From Paludibaculum sp. (GTDB lineage Bacteria > Acidobacteriota > Terriglobia > Bryobacterales > Bryobacteraceae): DNA of 64,000 bases. Under the pieces are notes generated by a model that was not told the origin of the DNA, made no database searches, and was given only the letters and a program-made list of their open reading frames with translations. Positions within the stretch are counted from its first letter, which is position 1. Every line of letters begins with the position of its first letter. The DNA lies in the NCBI GenBank assembly GCA_029973955.1, contig JARKQJ010000196.1:62001-126000 (forward strand), read 5' to 3'. Shown here piece by piece: positions 51,484-60,566 of the stretch. A program made the position numbers and the translations under genes.

Positions 51484-52593
51484 ATGGACCGCCCGAGCTT
51501 TACGATCGGCATTGAAGAAGAGTACATGACGGTGGACCCGGCGACGCGGGAGCTGCGCAGCCACATCGACGCGGAGATGATCGAGAAGGGCAAGCTGCAA
51601 CTGCGGGAGCGCGTGAAACCGGAGATGCATCAGTGCGTGGTTGAGGTAGGAACGGAGATCTGCAAAAACATTGCGGAGGCGCGGGAGGAGATCACCAACA
51701 TCCGGCGGTCGATGGTAGGGCTGGCAAAGGCGAACGGGCTGCGGCTGGCGGCGGCGGCGACGCATCCGTTTTCAGACTGGCGGAAGCAGGGGATCTATCC
51801 GGACGAGCGCTACGCGACGCTGGTGGAGGACATGCAACTGGTGGCGCGGGCGAACCTGATCTTCGGGCTGCACGTGCACGTGGGGATCGAGGACCAGGAG
51901 ACGGCGATCCACATCATGAACGCGGCGCGGTACTTTCTGCCGCACATTCTGGCGCTATCGTCGAACTCGCCATTCTGGCTGGGCGACCAGACGGGGCTGA
52001 AGAGCTATCGCTGCAAGGTATTCGACAAGTTTCCGCGGACGAACATTCCGGATTACTTCCCGAGCTACGGGGAGTATGAGAGCTTCGTAAACCTACTGAT
52101 CAAGACGGGGTGCATCGACAACGCAAAGAAGATCTGGTGGGACTTGCGGCCGCACCCGCACTTTTCGACGATCGAGTTCCGCATCTGCGACCTGCCGATG
52201 CGCCTGGACGAGACCATCGCGCTGGCGGCGCTGATCCAGGCGACGGTGGTGATGCTGTGGAAGCTGCACTCGGCGAACCAGGGATTCCGGCTATACCGGC
52301 GGCTGCTGATCATGGAGAACAAGTGGCGCGCGGTACGGTACGGGATCGACGGCAAGCTGATCGATTTCGGCAAGAGGGTAGAAGTGCCGTTCCGGGATCT
52401 GATGGAAGAGTATTTCCAGATGGTGCTGCCGGTATCGGAAGAGTTGGGATCGCGATCGGAGATCGAGTATTTGAGGAAGATCCTGGAGGAGGGAACCGGG
52501 GCGGACCGGCAGTTGCGGGTGTACCGAGAGACGGGAGATTTGAAGGCGGTGGTGGACTACATCATTTCGGAAACGGAGGCAGGCGTCGCTTGA
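51484..52593 (+). CDS. GCS2-type carboxylate-amine ligase (YbdK-like)
   Basis: A 369-residue member of the glutamate-cysteine ligase 2 family. The ATP/metal-binding strand reads FTIGIEEEYMTVDPATREL, followed by the HVHVGIEDQETAIH loop and IEFRICDLPMRLDE. YbdK has weak gamma-glutamyl ligase activity, but most family members act on unknown substrates. It follows the ATP-grasp gene by 32 bases and overlaps the next gene by four (TTGA). Confidence 0.92.
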   Translation: MDRPSFTIGIEEEYMTVDPATRELRSHIDAEMIEKGKLQLRERVKPEMHQCVVEVGTEICKNIAEAREEITNIRRSMVGLAKANGLRLAAAATHPFSDWRKQGIYPDERYATLVEDMQLVARANLIFGLHVHVGIEDQETAIHIMNAARYFLPHILALSSNSPFWLGDQTGLKSYRCKVFDKFPRTNIPDYFPSYGEYESFVNLLIKTGCIDNAKKIWWDLRPHPHFSTIEFRICDLPMRLDETIALAALIQATVVMLWKLHSANQGFRLYRRLLIMENKWRAVRYGIDGKLIDFGKRVEVPFRDLMEEYFQMVLPVSEELGSRSEIEYLRKILEEGTGADRQLRVYRETGDLKAVVDYIISETEAGVA

Positions 52594-53591
52594 GCGGATT
52601 TGACCGTGAGTTGTCGCAAGGAGCGCGGAACGCGGTGCGGGCCTGCCTGCGGGTACAGGCAGGCGAGAAGACTACGGTGATTACGGACCTGGTTTCGCGA
52701 GAGATCGCGGCGGCGCTGGAATTGGAACTGGCGGCGGTGGGCGCGCCGTACCGGACATTTGTGTTGGAGGAGTTAGCGGAGCGGCCGTTGATGGAGATGC
52801 CGGCGGCGGTGCTGGAAGATCTGGAGACGAGCCGGGTGTCGATCTTCGCGGTGGTGGCGCAGCAGAACGAACTGCGCAGCCGCATGCAGATGACCGACGT
52901 GGTGAACCGGCAACGGATCCGGCACGCGCACATGGTGAACATCGAGAAGCGGATCATGCTGGAGGGGATGCGGGCGGACTACCAGGCGGTAGACGAACTG
53001 AGCATCCGGCTGCTGGAGATCGTCAGGGGGGCCAAGACGGTGCGGGCGATGAATGCGGCGGGAACGGACGTCACGGCGGCGATGAATCCCGAGTACAGAT
53101 GGCTGAAGACGAGCGGCATCATCGATCCGAACACCTGGGGCAACCTGCCTGGCGGCGAGGTTTGGACGACACCGGGGGCAGTGAACGGGACGTTTGTGGT
53201 GGACGGCGTGGTGGGCGATTACCTGTGCGCGAAGTATGGCGATCTGCGAGAGACGCCGCTGACGCTGGTGATCGAGGGAAACCGGTTGAAGTCGGCTGAG
53301 TGCGCGAACAAGGAGCTGGAAGAGGAGTTCTGGAGATACACGCACACGGACGAGAACAGCGACCGGGTGGGTGAGTTCGCGATCGGAACGAACCTGGGTG
53401 TGCGGGACGTGATCGGGAACATTTTGCAGGACGAGAAGATCCCCGGCGTGCATATCGCGTTTGGGAATCCGTATGGCGACCACACGGGGGCGCAGTGGTA
53501 TTCGGCGACGCACATCGATGTGGTGGGGCGGCGGTTTTCGATCTGGGCCGATGAGCGGCAGTTGATGAGAGACGGCGAGTTTCTGATATGA
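52590..53591 (+). CDS. M29-like metallo-aminopeptidase
   Basis: A 333-residue protein resembling the thermophilic M29 aminopeptidase family. Motifs include TGAQWYSATHIDVVG near the end, GEFAIGTNLGVRD (family Glu) and the EGNRLKSAE segment. The exact metal ligands should be confirmed by alignment. The TTG start overlaps the GCS2 stop. A peptidase cotranscribed with amide ligases could trim the product or recycle it. No signal peptide, so cytoplasmic. Confidence 0.82.
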   Translation: MSGFDRELSQGARNAVRACLRVQAGEKTTVITDLVSREIAAALELELAAVGAPYRTFVLEELAERPLMEMPAAVLEDLETSRVSIFAVVAQQNELRSRMQMTDVVNRQRIRHAHMVNIEKRIMLEGMRADYQAVDELSIRLLEIVRGAKTVRAMNAAGTDVTAAMNPEYRWLKTSGIIDPNTWGNLPGGEVWTTPGAVNGTFVVDGVVGDYLCAKYGDLRETPLTLVIEGNRLKSAECANKELEEEFWRYTHTDENSDRVGEFAIGTNLGVRDVIGNILQDEKIPGVHIAFGNPYGDHTGAQWYSATHIDVVGRRFSIWADERQLMRDGEFLI

Positions 53592-54772
53592 CCGGCGACC
53601 AGTTGCGGCGGCTGTTCAACGCGGGCTACACAGCGGAGAGATACGAGCGGCTGCAGGCGCTGGTGGACGAGCGGTGCGGCGTACACGTCCCGTTCCGGCT
53701 GAGCGAGACACCGTGCTTTTTCGATGGCGAGTTCATGCGGAGGATCTCGCGGGATGGGCAGGCGTTGATCGAGCAGCTCGAAACGGACGAGTACTGGCGG
53801 GCATCGGAGATTTCGATTCCAGAGCGGTACCGCGCACCCGGCGAGTCGCGGCAGGCGATGTTCGTGCAGGTGGATTTTGGAGTAGTGCGGGGCGAGGACG
53901 GGTGGCTGCAGCCGAGACTGGTCGAAATCCAGGGTTTCCCTTCCCTATATGCGTTTCAGCCGGTGTTCGCGCAGAGCTACATTGACACCTACGAGATGCC
54001 GCGGGATCTGCACTATCTGCTGGATGGATTGGATCCGGCGGCGTACCAGGCGCTGCTCGGCGAGGCGATTACGGGAGGCCACGATCCGGCGGAGGTAGTA
54101 CTGCTGGAGATCGACCCGGAGAATCAGAAGACGCTGTGCGACTTCCGGGTGACGGAGCGGATGCTGGGCGTGCGGGCGGTGTGCATTACGAAAGTGAAGA
54201 AGCGCGGACGCCGGCTGTTCTACGAGCGCGACGGCGTGGAGACACCGATCCGGCGGATCTACAATCGCGCGATTGTGGATGAACTGGAGCGGCGCGGAGT
54301 GGAGCCGCCGTTCGACTGGAGGGAAGAGCTGGACGTAGAGTGGGCGGGACACCCGAACCACTATTTCCGCATCTCGAAGTTCTCGCTGCCGCATTTGCGT
54401 CACGCGTCGGTGCCGGAGACTCTGTTTCTGGATCAGGTGCGGGAGTTGCCGGAGGAACTGGGCGGGTGGGTGCTGAAGCCGCTGTATTCTTTCGCCGGGT
54501 TGGGGGTGGTGATCGGGCCGTCGAAGGAGGAGATCGATTCGATTCCGGCGGAACGGCGCGGGGAATACATTTTGCAGCGCAAGGTGGAGTTCGAGCCGGT
54601 GGTAGAGACTCCGCATGGACTGACCAAGGCCGAGATTCGAGTGATGTATGTAAACGGGCGGCCGGTGACGCACATCATCCGAATGGGTCGCGGGAAGATG
54701 ATGGGCGTGGATCACAACAAGAACCTGGAGTGGGTAGGCGCCTCCGCGGCGCTATACCATGAAGAATCATGA
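53588..54772 (+). CDS. ATP-grasp-like protein of unknown function
   Basis: A 394-residue protein. I do not recognise the family, but the C-terminal third looks ATP-grasp-like. It has a probable ATP lysine in GWVLKPLYSFAGLGVVIG, the acidic QRKVEFEPVVE, and AEIRVMYVNGRP. The N-terminal half contains QVDFGVVRGEDGWLQPRLVE and LVEIQGFPSLYAFQPV, reminiscent of glutathionylspermidine-synthase-type enzymes. Its start overlaps the M29 stop by four bases and its stop overlaps the next start by four. Confidence 0.65.
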   Translation: MTGDQLRRLFNAGYTAERYERLQALVDERCGVHVPFRLSETPCFFDGEFMRRISRDGQALIEQLETDEYWRASEISIPERYRAPGESRQAMFVQVDFGVVRGEDGWLQPRLVEIQGFPSLYAFQPVFAQSYIDTYEMPRDLHYLLDGLDPAAYQALLGEAITGGHDPAEVVLLEIDPENQKTLCDFRVTERMLGVRAVCITKVKKRGRRLFYERDGVETPIRRIYNRAIVDELERRGVEPPFDWREELDVEWAGHPNHYFRISKFSLPHLRHASVPETLFLDQVRELPEELGGWVLKPLYSFAGLGVVIGPSKEEIDSIPAERRGEYILQRKVEFEPVVETPHGLTKAEIRVMYVNGRPVTHIIRMGRGKMMGVDHNKNLEWVGASAALYHEES

Positions 54773-55113
54773 CACCTGATCCCGAAGATCTGTTGGACCA
54801 CGTGGTGGACTACCTCTGCGGCGAACAGGCCGAAGCGGTGGCCGATTTGAACGACGAAGAGATCCGGCGGCGCGCGGCGCTGGCGATTGAGCGGGCGCAG
54901 TCGCACGGCTTCACGCAGGCGGAGCCGATCACGGCGTTTGCGAACCTGATGTTCCTGGTGGCACCGGATTTCGACCAGCAGCCGGCGATCGCGCGAGCGC
55001 TGGCGGTGAAGGCGCCGGAGGCGCAGAGGATCGGGCTGTTGTTCGAGAAGACGAAGGAGGAAGACTGGGACGCGGCGGCAGAGAAGAGCGCGGGCTGGAG
55101 ATCCTCGGAGTGA
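54769..55113 (+). CDS. Conserved small acidic protein of the amidoligase operon
   Basis: A 114-residue, mostly helical, acidic protein. It begins PDPEDLLDHVVDYL and contains ITAFANLMFLVAPDFDQQP, a pattern I associate with small uncharacterised helical proteins but cannot name. Four-base overlaps at both ends place it firmly in the operon. It could be a carrier, regulator or even a peptide substrate for the ligases; none of these is shown by sequence. Confidence 0.6.
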   Translation: MTPDPEDLLDHVVDYLCGEQAEAVADLNDEEIRRRAALAIERAQSHGFTQAEPITAFANLMFLVAPDFDQQPAIARALAVKAPEAQRIGLLFEKTKEEDWDAAAEKSAGWRSSE

Positions 55114-55772
55114 AGCGGGTGGTGTTGGCGTGGTCGAGCGGCAAGGACAGCGCTTGGGCGCTGCACGTGCTGCGGCAGACAGCGCAGATTCAGGTGGTGG
55201 GCCTGCTGACGACGACGAACGAGGCGTTCGACCGGGTGGCGATGCACGCCGTGCGGCGGACGCTGCTGGAGCAGCAGGCGGAAGCGGCAGGGCTGCCTTT
55301 GAGGATTGTGCCGCTGCCTTGGCCTTGTGAGAACGGCGAATACGAGCGCCGGATGGCTTCGGCGTGCGCGGAGATGCGGGCCGACGGCGTGGAGGCGGTG
55401 GCGTTCGGGGATCTGTTCCTGGAAGACGTGCGGGCGTACCGGGTGAAGCAGATGGCGGGGAGCGGACTGGAGCCGATGTTCCCGTTGTGGGGGAGAAACA
55501 CGGCGGAACTGGCGCGGGAGATGATCTCCGCGGGACAGAGGGCGCGGGTGACTTGCGTGGATCCGAGGAAGCTCGACGCTGCGTTCGCGGGGCGGGATTT
55601 CGATGAGGATTTTCTGAGGGAGTTGCCGGCAGGGGTGGACGCGTGCGGGGAGAACGGCGAGTTCCACTCGTTCGTCTATGCCAGCCCCAGCTTCGCGCGG
55701 CCGCTACGGATCGCGGCCGGCGAAGTGGTGGAGCGGGACGGTTTCGTCTTTGCCGACGTGCTGCCGGCTTAG
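55110..55772 (+). CDS. Dph6-like ATP pyrophosphatase (adenine-nucleotide alpha-hydrolase family)
   Basis: A 220-residue PP-loop ATPase. The pyrophosphatase loop is LAWSSGKDSAWALHVL. The Dph6-like segments VAFGDLFLEDVRAYRV and PLWGRNTAELAREMI match diphthine-ammonia ligases. Bacteria have no diphthamide, so this protein probably amidates another carboxylate. The GTG start overlaps the 114-aa gene by four bases (GTGA), and its stop overlaps the convergent TonB-dependent receptor by three. It is the last gene of the operon. Confidence 0.85.
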   Translation: MKRVVLAWSSGKDSAWALHVLRQTAQIQVVGLLTTTNEAFDRVAMHAVRRTLLEQQAEAAGLPLRIVPLPWPCENGEYERRMASACAEMRADGVEAVAFGDLFLEDVRAYRVKQMAGSGLEPMFPLWGRNTAELAREMISAGQRARVTCVDPRKLDAAFAGRDFDEDFLRELPAGVDACGENGEFHSFVYASPSFARPLRIAAGEVVERDGFVFADVLPA

Positions 55773-58700
55773 AACAGGATGCGCAATCCGAGCTGGATGG
55801 CGCGGGAGCCAGTGCCGCCGACACCCTGATTGGCGATGAGGCCAGCGAGGGTTCCGGTGACCTTGCCGAAGTCGGCGCTGCCGACGGTGGTGTTGGGGTT
55901 GCCGAAGGCCGGGGTGTTGGTGAAGTTCGTGGCTTCGGCGCGGAGTTCGGCGCGGAAACGCTCCGTGATACGGAAGTTGCGGAAGAGCGACGCGTCGATA
56001 TTGAAGAGGCCGGGGCCACTCACGTTGTTGCGTCCCATATTGCCCCAGTGCGGGGTTTTGCCATCGGCATCAAGAGGTTGCTTGAAGGATGAAGTATCGA
56101 ACCAGGTGGCGGTGCCGATGGTGCCGGCGATGACGCCGGTGACAGTGAAGGGACCGATCTGGTCAGGGGTGAGTGAATTGCCGGGCGAGTTGGCGGCGAC
56201 GGATGTCCCGAACGTGATGGGGCGTCCGGTCATGAGAGTCAGGACGCCGTTGACTTGCCAGCCGCCGAGGATGTAGCTGGCAACGCCTTCCTTGAGCCAG
56301 GGTTTGCCCTTACCGAAGGGGAGTTGGTAGAGGTAGCTCTGGACGAAGGTGTGGGCGCGGTCGAAGTCGAGGCGGGAGTAGTTACGGCGGGGCTGGACGT
56401 AGTTCCAAAGGCCGCCGTCCTCGGGGGAGACCCCGAGCGCCTTGCTGTAGGTGTAGGCGGTAGTGAGCATGAAGCCGTTGGAGAAACGGCGGTCGGCTTT
56501 CACCTGGAGGCTGTTGTAGTTGTTGCTGTAGCCGGCGTAGCGCAGATTGACGTCGGCGTTCTTGCCGTAGGCGGCGTAGAGCGGACGGGAAGCAGCGCCG
56601 CCGTTGAGAGCGGTGGAGGCGTTCAGGTTGTAGGCCACTGGAGCGCGGACAGTGTGGTTGGCCACGTAGGCAGCTTCGACGGTGAAGTTCTTCGGGAGCT
56701 GGCGCTGGACGGCGATGTTCCAGGAGAGGATGTAGCCTTCGTGGTAATCGGACGGAACGATGGTGGAGATGTTCTGATTGAGCAAGGCCGGGGTGTTGGC
56801 GGGAATGAGCCCGCTGGAGGGGATATTGACGACGATGGGAGCCGGGAAGCCGGTACTCATGCTGCCGTAGACGCCCGGAGCGGTTTGAGCTTGCCCATAG
56901 GAACTGAGCGACGAGTAAGTGTTGCTCTGTTTCACGGGATAGAGGTCCCAGGGGAGCTTGTTGTCCGGGAAAGGAATGAAGCTCATGCCCGAACCGGCGC
57001 GGATGACGGTCTTGGGGTTGAGGCGGTAAGCCATGCCGATGCGCGGCGCGAAGTTGGAGTAGTAGGTCTTACGGCCCATGTTCATCGGCACGTCGCCGTA
57101 GCCGGCTACGCGGAATGTGTTGGTGATCCAGTTGAAATCCGACCAGGTGCCTTTGAGTCGCGGCACGCCAGGAGGATAGAAGTCGTAGCGGAGGCCGAGG
57201 TCCACGGTGAGCTTGGAGTTGACCTGCCACTTATCCTGCACATAGAGGAAGGTCTGCCAGAGGCGGTTGGTGGGGAACTGGACGGCGAGGTCGCGCTGGA
57301 AGAAGCCCGGCACGTCGAGGAGCATACTGGCCAAACCGTTGACCTGGGCGAGGACTGCGGCGCCCGGAGTGGAGGTCTGGTTGTTCTGGAACTGGAATTC
57401 GCCGCGGGGGCCTCCGGCATCCTGGGTTTGGAGGAGTTCTTCGCGGATGCGGCGGAAGTCGACGCCCCACTTGATGGTGTGGTTGTTCTGGAGCTTGGTG
57501 AAGTTGCCGACGTAATTGAAGTTGGTCTCGGCACGATTCCAGGGGAGAGAGCCTGAGTAGCCGACGAGGGGGTTGGCGTAGCCGCTGACGTTCATGGAAA
57601 CCAGGCCGCTGGTCCAGCGGTCGAGGTTGACGCCCTTGATGCCGACGGCTTCTGAGGCGTTGGTGCCGGCGTCGAGGTTTTCGGCCTTGTTGCTGTAGCG
57701 GTTGAGGCCGAAGCGGAGTTCCATGATGAAAGTGGAAGTGAAGAGGCGGGTGAAGTTGAGCGCCGCGCTTTGAGTGCGATTGACGCCGGTAGCGGCAAAG
57801 CCCTTACCGCCGCCGCCGGCGATGCCGAAGCGGCCGGGGTCGGTGACGACGGGGCGCTGGAAGCTGTAGCGGCCGCTCAAGCGGTTTTTGTCGGAGAAGG
57901 CGTGGTCGATCTTGGCGTCGAAAGAGTCGGTATCGCGTTTGCGGGTGGTGGCGCTGGCGAAGTTATTCGTGATGTTGGAGTTGATGTTGGGCAGCGGCAC
58001 CATGGCGAGGAGGCGCTTGGCGATGGGGCTGATGCGGTTGTCGGGGATGCGATTGCCGGCGAAGGGCAGGCGGCCGGCGCCGCTGTCGAGGTTGCCGGTG
58101 GCGGGATCGTAAATGACAGCCTTCGCGACTTGCGAGCTGAAGTCGCCGGCACGGAAGTCGGCGCCGGGTACGGTGATGACGTAGCCGTCGCCGCGGCGGT
58201 CCTGCACCTTGAGGTAATCGGCGAAATAGAAGGTGCGGTTCTTGATGATGTGTCCACCGAGGTTGCCGCCGTAGTAGTTGTAAGTGGTGACGGGCTTGGT
58301 GGGCTGGAAGGTCTCGCGGGCGTTCAGGGCGCTGTCGTTGTGGAACCAGTAGCCGCCGCCATGGAGGTCGTTAGTGCCGGACTTCAGGATGAGGTTGGTG
58401 ACGGCGCCGCCGGCCCGGCCGAGCTCGGCTTCGTAGTTGCTGGTGGAGACGTCGACGTTCTGGAGGGCTTCCACCGGGGGAATGAGGACGGTGAGGAGAC
58501 CGGTGCGGTGATTGTTGTCGACGCCTTCGAACTGGACGTTGTTGGCCATGCGCTGGGTGCCGTTGACCTGAGCGGTGAGCGAGCCCTGAGAGTTGAAGAA
58601 CTCGGAGTGGGGCTGGAAGGAACGGGTGGTGCCGGGGACTAGGTTGAGGAGCGACTGGGCGTTGCGGCCATAGCCCATGGGGAGGTTGGCAAGCTGAGCC

Positions 58701-59119
58701 TGCTCGATCTTCCGGCCGGTGTCGGAGCGGTCGGTCTGGAGGAGTGCAACCTCGGCGGTGACGGTCACGGATTCATTGACGGCGCCGGGCTGAAGAGTGA
58801 GATCGGCGCGAACAGTGGTGTTGACGAGAACGTCGATGCCTTCCTTGATTGCCGTGCGGAAGCCCTTCAGCTCCACGGTGATTTTGTAGGTGCCTGGCTC
58901 AACATTGGTAAAGACGTAGTTGCCGCTCTCATTGGAATTCATAGAGCGGCTGATGTTGGTTTGTGTCGCGGTCAGGGTAACTTTGGCGGCGGGGACAGTT
59001 GCGCCGGAAGCGTCGGTGACGGTACCGAGCAGGCTGCCACTGACGGCTTGGCCGTAGGCTAGACCTGCAACTACAATCAAGACGAGGATTGCAAGCGTAA
59101 TCCGAGAGAACACGGACAT
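55769..59119 (-). CDS. Oar-like TonB-dependent receptor with carboxypeptidase-regulatory domain
   Basis: A 1116-residue outer-membrane protein. Signal peptide ([22 protein letters not shown]), then a CarbopepD_reg-like beta-sandwich ([20 protein letters not shown], about 28-110). A plug region follows with [13 protein letters not shown] and [19 protein letters not shown], then a long beta-barrel ending in aromatic ILF, as expected for BAM recognition. This architecture is abundant in Acidobacteria, where ligands are mostly unknown. The ATG at 59119 follows CAGGAGAAAACT. It is convergent with the amidoligase operon and preceded by a good promoter-like sequence. Confidence 0.9.
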   Translation of the reverse strand: MSVFSRITLAILVLIVVAGLAYGQAVSGSLLGTVTDASGATVPAAKVTLTATQTNISRSMNSNESGNYVFTNVEPGTYKITVELKGFRTAIKEGIDVLVNTTVRADLTLQPGAVNESVTVTAEVALLQTDRSDTGRKIEQAQLANLPMGYGRNAQSLLNLVPGTTRSFQPHSEFFNSQGSLTAQVNGTQRMANNVQFEGVDNNHRTGLLTVLIPPVEALQNVDVSTSNYEAELGRAGGAVTNLILKSGTNDLHGGGYWFHNDSALNARETFQPTKPVTTYNYYGGNLGGHIIKNRTFYFADYLKVQDRRGDGYVITVPGADFRAGDFSSQVAKAVIYDPATGNLDSGAGRLPFAGNRIPDNRISPIAKRLLAMVPLPNINSNITNNFASATTRKRDTDSFDAKIDHAFSDKNRLSGRYSFQRPVVTDPGRFGIAGGGGKGFAATGVNRTQSAALNFTRLFTSTFIMELRFGLNRYSNKAENLDAGTNASEAVGIKGVNLDRWTSGLVSMNVSGYANPLVGYSGSLPWNRAETNFNYVGNFTKLQNNHTIKWGVDFRRIREELLQTQDAGGPRGEFQFQNNQTSTPGAAVLAQVNGLASMLLDVPGFFQRDLAVQFPTNRLWQTFLYVQDKWQVNSKLTVDLGLRYDFYPPGVPRLKGTWSDFNWITNTFRVAGYGDVPMNMGRKTYYSNFAPRIGMAYRLNPKTVIRAGSGMSFIPFPDNKLPWDLYPVKQSNTYSSLSSYGQAQTAPGVYGSMSTGFPAPIVVNIPSSGLIPANTPALLNQNISTIVPSDYHEGYILSWNIAVQRQLPKNFTVEAAYVANHTVRAPVAYNLNASTALNGGAASRPLYAAYGKNADVNLRYAGYSNNYNSLQVKADRRFSNGFMLTTAYTYSKALGVSPEDGGLWNYVQPRRNYSRLDFDRAHTFVQSYLYQLPFGKGKPWLKEGVASYILGGWQVNGVLTLMTGRPITFGTSVAANSPGNSLTPDQIGPFTVTGVIAGTIGTATWFDTSSFKQPLDADGKTPHWGNMGRNNVSGPGLFNIDASLFRNFRITERFRAELRAEATNFTNTPAFGNPNTTVGSADFGKVTGTLAGLIANQGVGGTGSRAIQLGLRILF

Positions 59120-59153
59120 AGTTTTCTCCTGAAGCAGAGTCAATGCGTTGTAT

Positions 59154-59182
59154 ATCATTCCCCAAGACGACTGCCATGTCAA
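59154..59182 (-). promoter_or_regulatory. Sigma-70-type promoter for the TonB-dependent receptor
   Basis: On the minus strand TTGACA (59177-59182) and AATGAT (59154-59159) are separated by 17 bases, about 35 bases before the receptor ATG. The -35 is a perfect match and the -10 matches four of six. A second possible -10 (TATACA) is badly spaced. Confidence 0.5.
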
Positions 59183-59230
59183 TGGTATTTTTTTCGGCCT
59201 CTCCAAAGACTGATAGAATGACGGGGAAGC

Positions 59231-59307
59231 GGGCCCGTAGCTCAGTTGGATAGAGCGTCTGGCTTCGAACCAGCAGGTCGGGGGTTCGAGTCCCTCCGGG
59301 CCCGCCA
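59231..59307 (+). tRNA. tRNA-Arg (anticodon TCG), CCA encoded
   Basis: A 77-nt cloverleaf. The acceptor stem is GGGCCCG (59231-59237) with CGGGCCC (59297-59303), discriminator G and genomic CCA (59305-59307). The anticodon loop is CTTCGAA with anticodon TCG at 59265-59267, and the T loop is GGTTCGAGTCC-like. TAGAAT at 59214-59219, twelve bases upstream, is a likely -10; no convincing -35 is seen. No integrase or att-like repeat is next to it. Confidence 0.96.
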
Positions 59308-59312
59308 GAAAT

Positions 59313-60566
59313 TCACTTGCGCCGGAGCCAGCCGCCTGGGTTGAAGGTCATGAGGAACGGCTCGCGGCTCAGGTCGCGCGAGAACTCCTTTCCACCATCC
59401 AATTCGAGGAAGCGCTCGACGGCGGCCATGGGGCCGACGTAGTTGCCCTCGTAGCTGGGGACACCGTCGAGGTGGGTATCTTCCACAACCAGATAGCCAC
59501 CGGAGTGCACGAGCGGGGCATAGAGTCTGAGTTCGCGCAGGACGTGAACCATGCTGTGGTCGCTGTCGAGAGTAATGAAGGTGCGATGGCCCTTGACGCG
59601 TGAGGCGAGGCTCTGGACCATGGCGGCGTCGGAAGAACTGGACTGGATGAACTCGACGTACTGTTCCCAGAGGGGGTTAGCTTCGGCGGCGCGGTGGCCG
59701 GTGGCGACGTCGATAGTGATGACGCGGGAACCGGCGAGGCCGGCGGCATCGAGGATGGAGGCAAGAAAGAGAGCGGAGCCGCCTTCGAGGGTTCCAGTTT
59801 CGATTATGAATTCCGGTTTTGTTTCAATTATTATTTCCTGCATTACCCAAAGATCGAACGGATTCTTTAGAATTGGGACACCTTCAAAAAAAGCGCTACG
59901 CCAGGTAGGTAGTTTGTGAAAGATGCTGAGGGCTTCGCGGGATTCTTCGAGAGAGACGCCTTGCCAGCGCCGGGCTAGGGCGGCATAGGAATCGCGGGCG
60001 CGCAGGAGTTGCTGCTGCTGAAAACGGTGGGTGCCTTCGAGCTCGAAAGCACCGATGCCGATGACGGGCAGAGAGAGAGAACGGCCGAGCGCGGGATGGG
60101 CGAAGCTGCGGTCGGCCTGGTACTCTACGCGCCACTGCGAAGCGGATTGGGCGCCATCGGGGACACGGCAAGCCATCCAATAGTCGCCCGCGGCAGCGTA
60201 CTTTTCGCGGCAGGCTTCGAGGCCGTTCACCTTGCATACCAAGGTGAGCGGCCCCTTCGTGAGATCGAGCTCGCCGGGCACGCCGAATTGAAGTTCGACG
60301 AAAAGGTCCCTATCCCGGACGGGTGGACGGTCAACCAGCAGAGCGAATGCCGGCTCCACCCAGCGCCAGGCGGGGTCGCCGTCCAAAACACCTTTGAGGA
60401 GACGCGAACGAAACTGCGGCTCGCCGAGATGAAAGCTGTTGACGCCGAGCGCCAAGGCGTGGAAGCGCGGCGGCGGAGCGGATGGGGTGCCGGAAGGCGG
60501 CCGGCCGCACGAGAGCAGAGCGAGAGCGGAAACAGTGAGGATGAGAGGCCTGAATGAAGCCATCAT
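59313..60566 (-). CDS. Lipoprotein with a CmcI-like SAM-methyltransferase domain
   Basis: A 417-residue protein. The first 20 residues form a lipoprotein signal with lipobox ALLSC (Cys20). Residues 40-190 are a beta-rich region without a recognised domain. The C-terminal 200 residues match the cephalosporin-hydroxylase (CmcI)/rhamnosyl O-methyltransferase fold: FIIETGTLEGGSALFLA (SAM-loop), VITIDVATGH, the metal/catalytic FITLDSDHSMVHVL and GGYLVVEDTHLDG. A SAM enzyme fold tethered outside the cytoplasm is unexpected. It is coupled by ATGA to its upstream paralogue and ends five bases from tRNA-Arg. Confidence 0.78.
   Translation of the reverse strand: MMASFRPLILTVSALALLSCGRPPSGTPSAPPPRFHALALGVNSFHLGEPQFRSRLLKGVLDGDPAWRWVEPAFALLVDRPPVRDRDLFVELQFGVPGELDLTKGPLTLVCKVNGLEACREKYAAAGDYWMACRVPDGAQSASQWRVEYQADRSFAHPALGRSLSLPVIGIGAFELEGTHRFQQQQLLRARDSYAALARRWQGVSLEESREALSIFHKLPTWRSAFFEGVPILKNPFDLWVMQEIIIETKPEFIIETGTLEGGSALFLASILDAAGLAGSRVITIDVATGHRAAEANPLWEQYVEFIQSSSSDAAMVQSLASRVKGHRTFITLDSDHSMVHVLRELRLYAPLVHSGGYLVVEDTHLDGVPSYEGNYVGPMAAVERFLELDGGKEFSRDLSREPFLMTFNPGGWLRRK

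Noticed and set aside
59231-59307. tRNA-Arg as an integration site for a mobile island
   Set aside because: No integrase and no repeat of the tRNA 3' end was found in the window.
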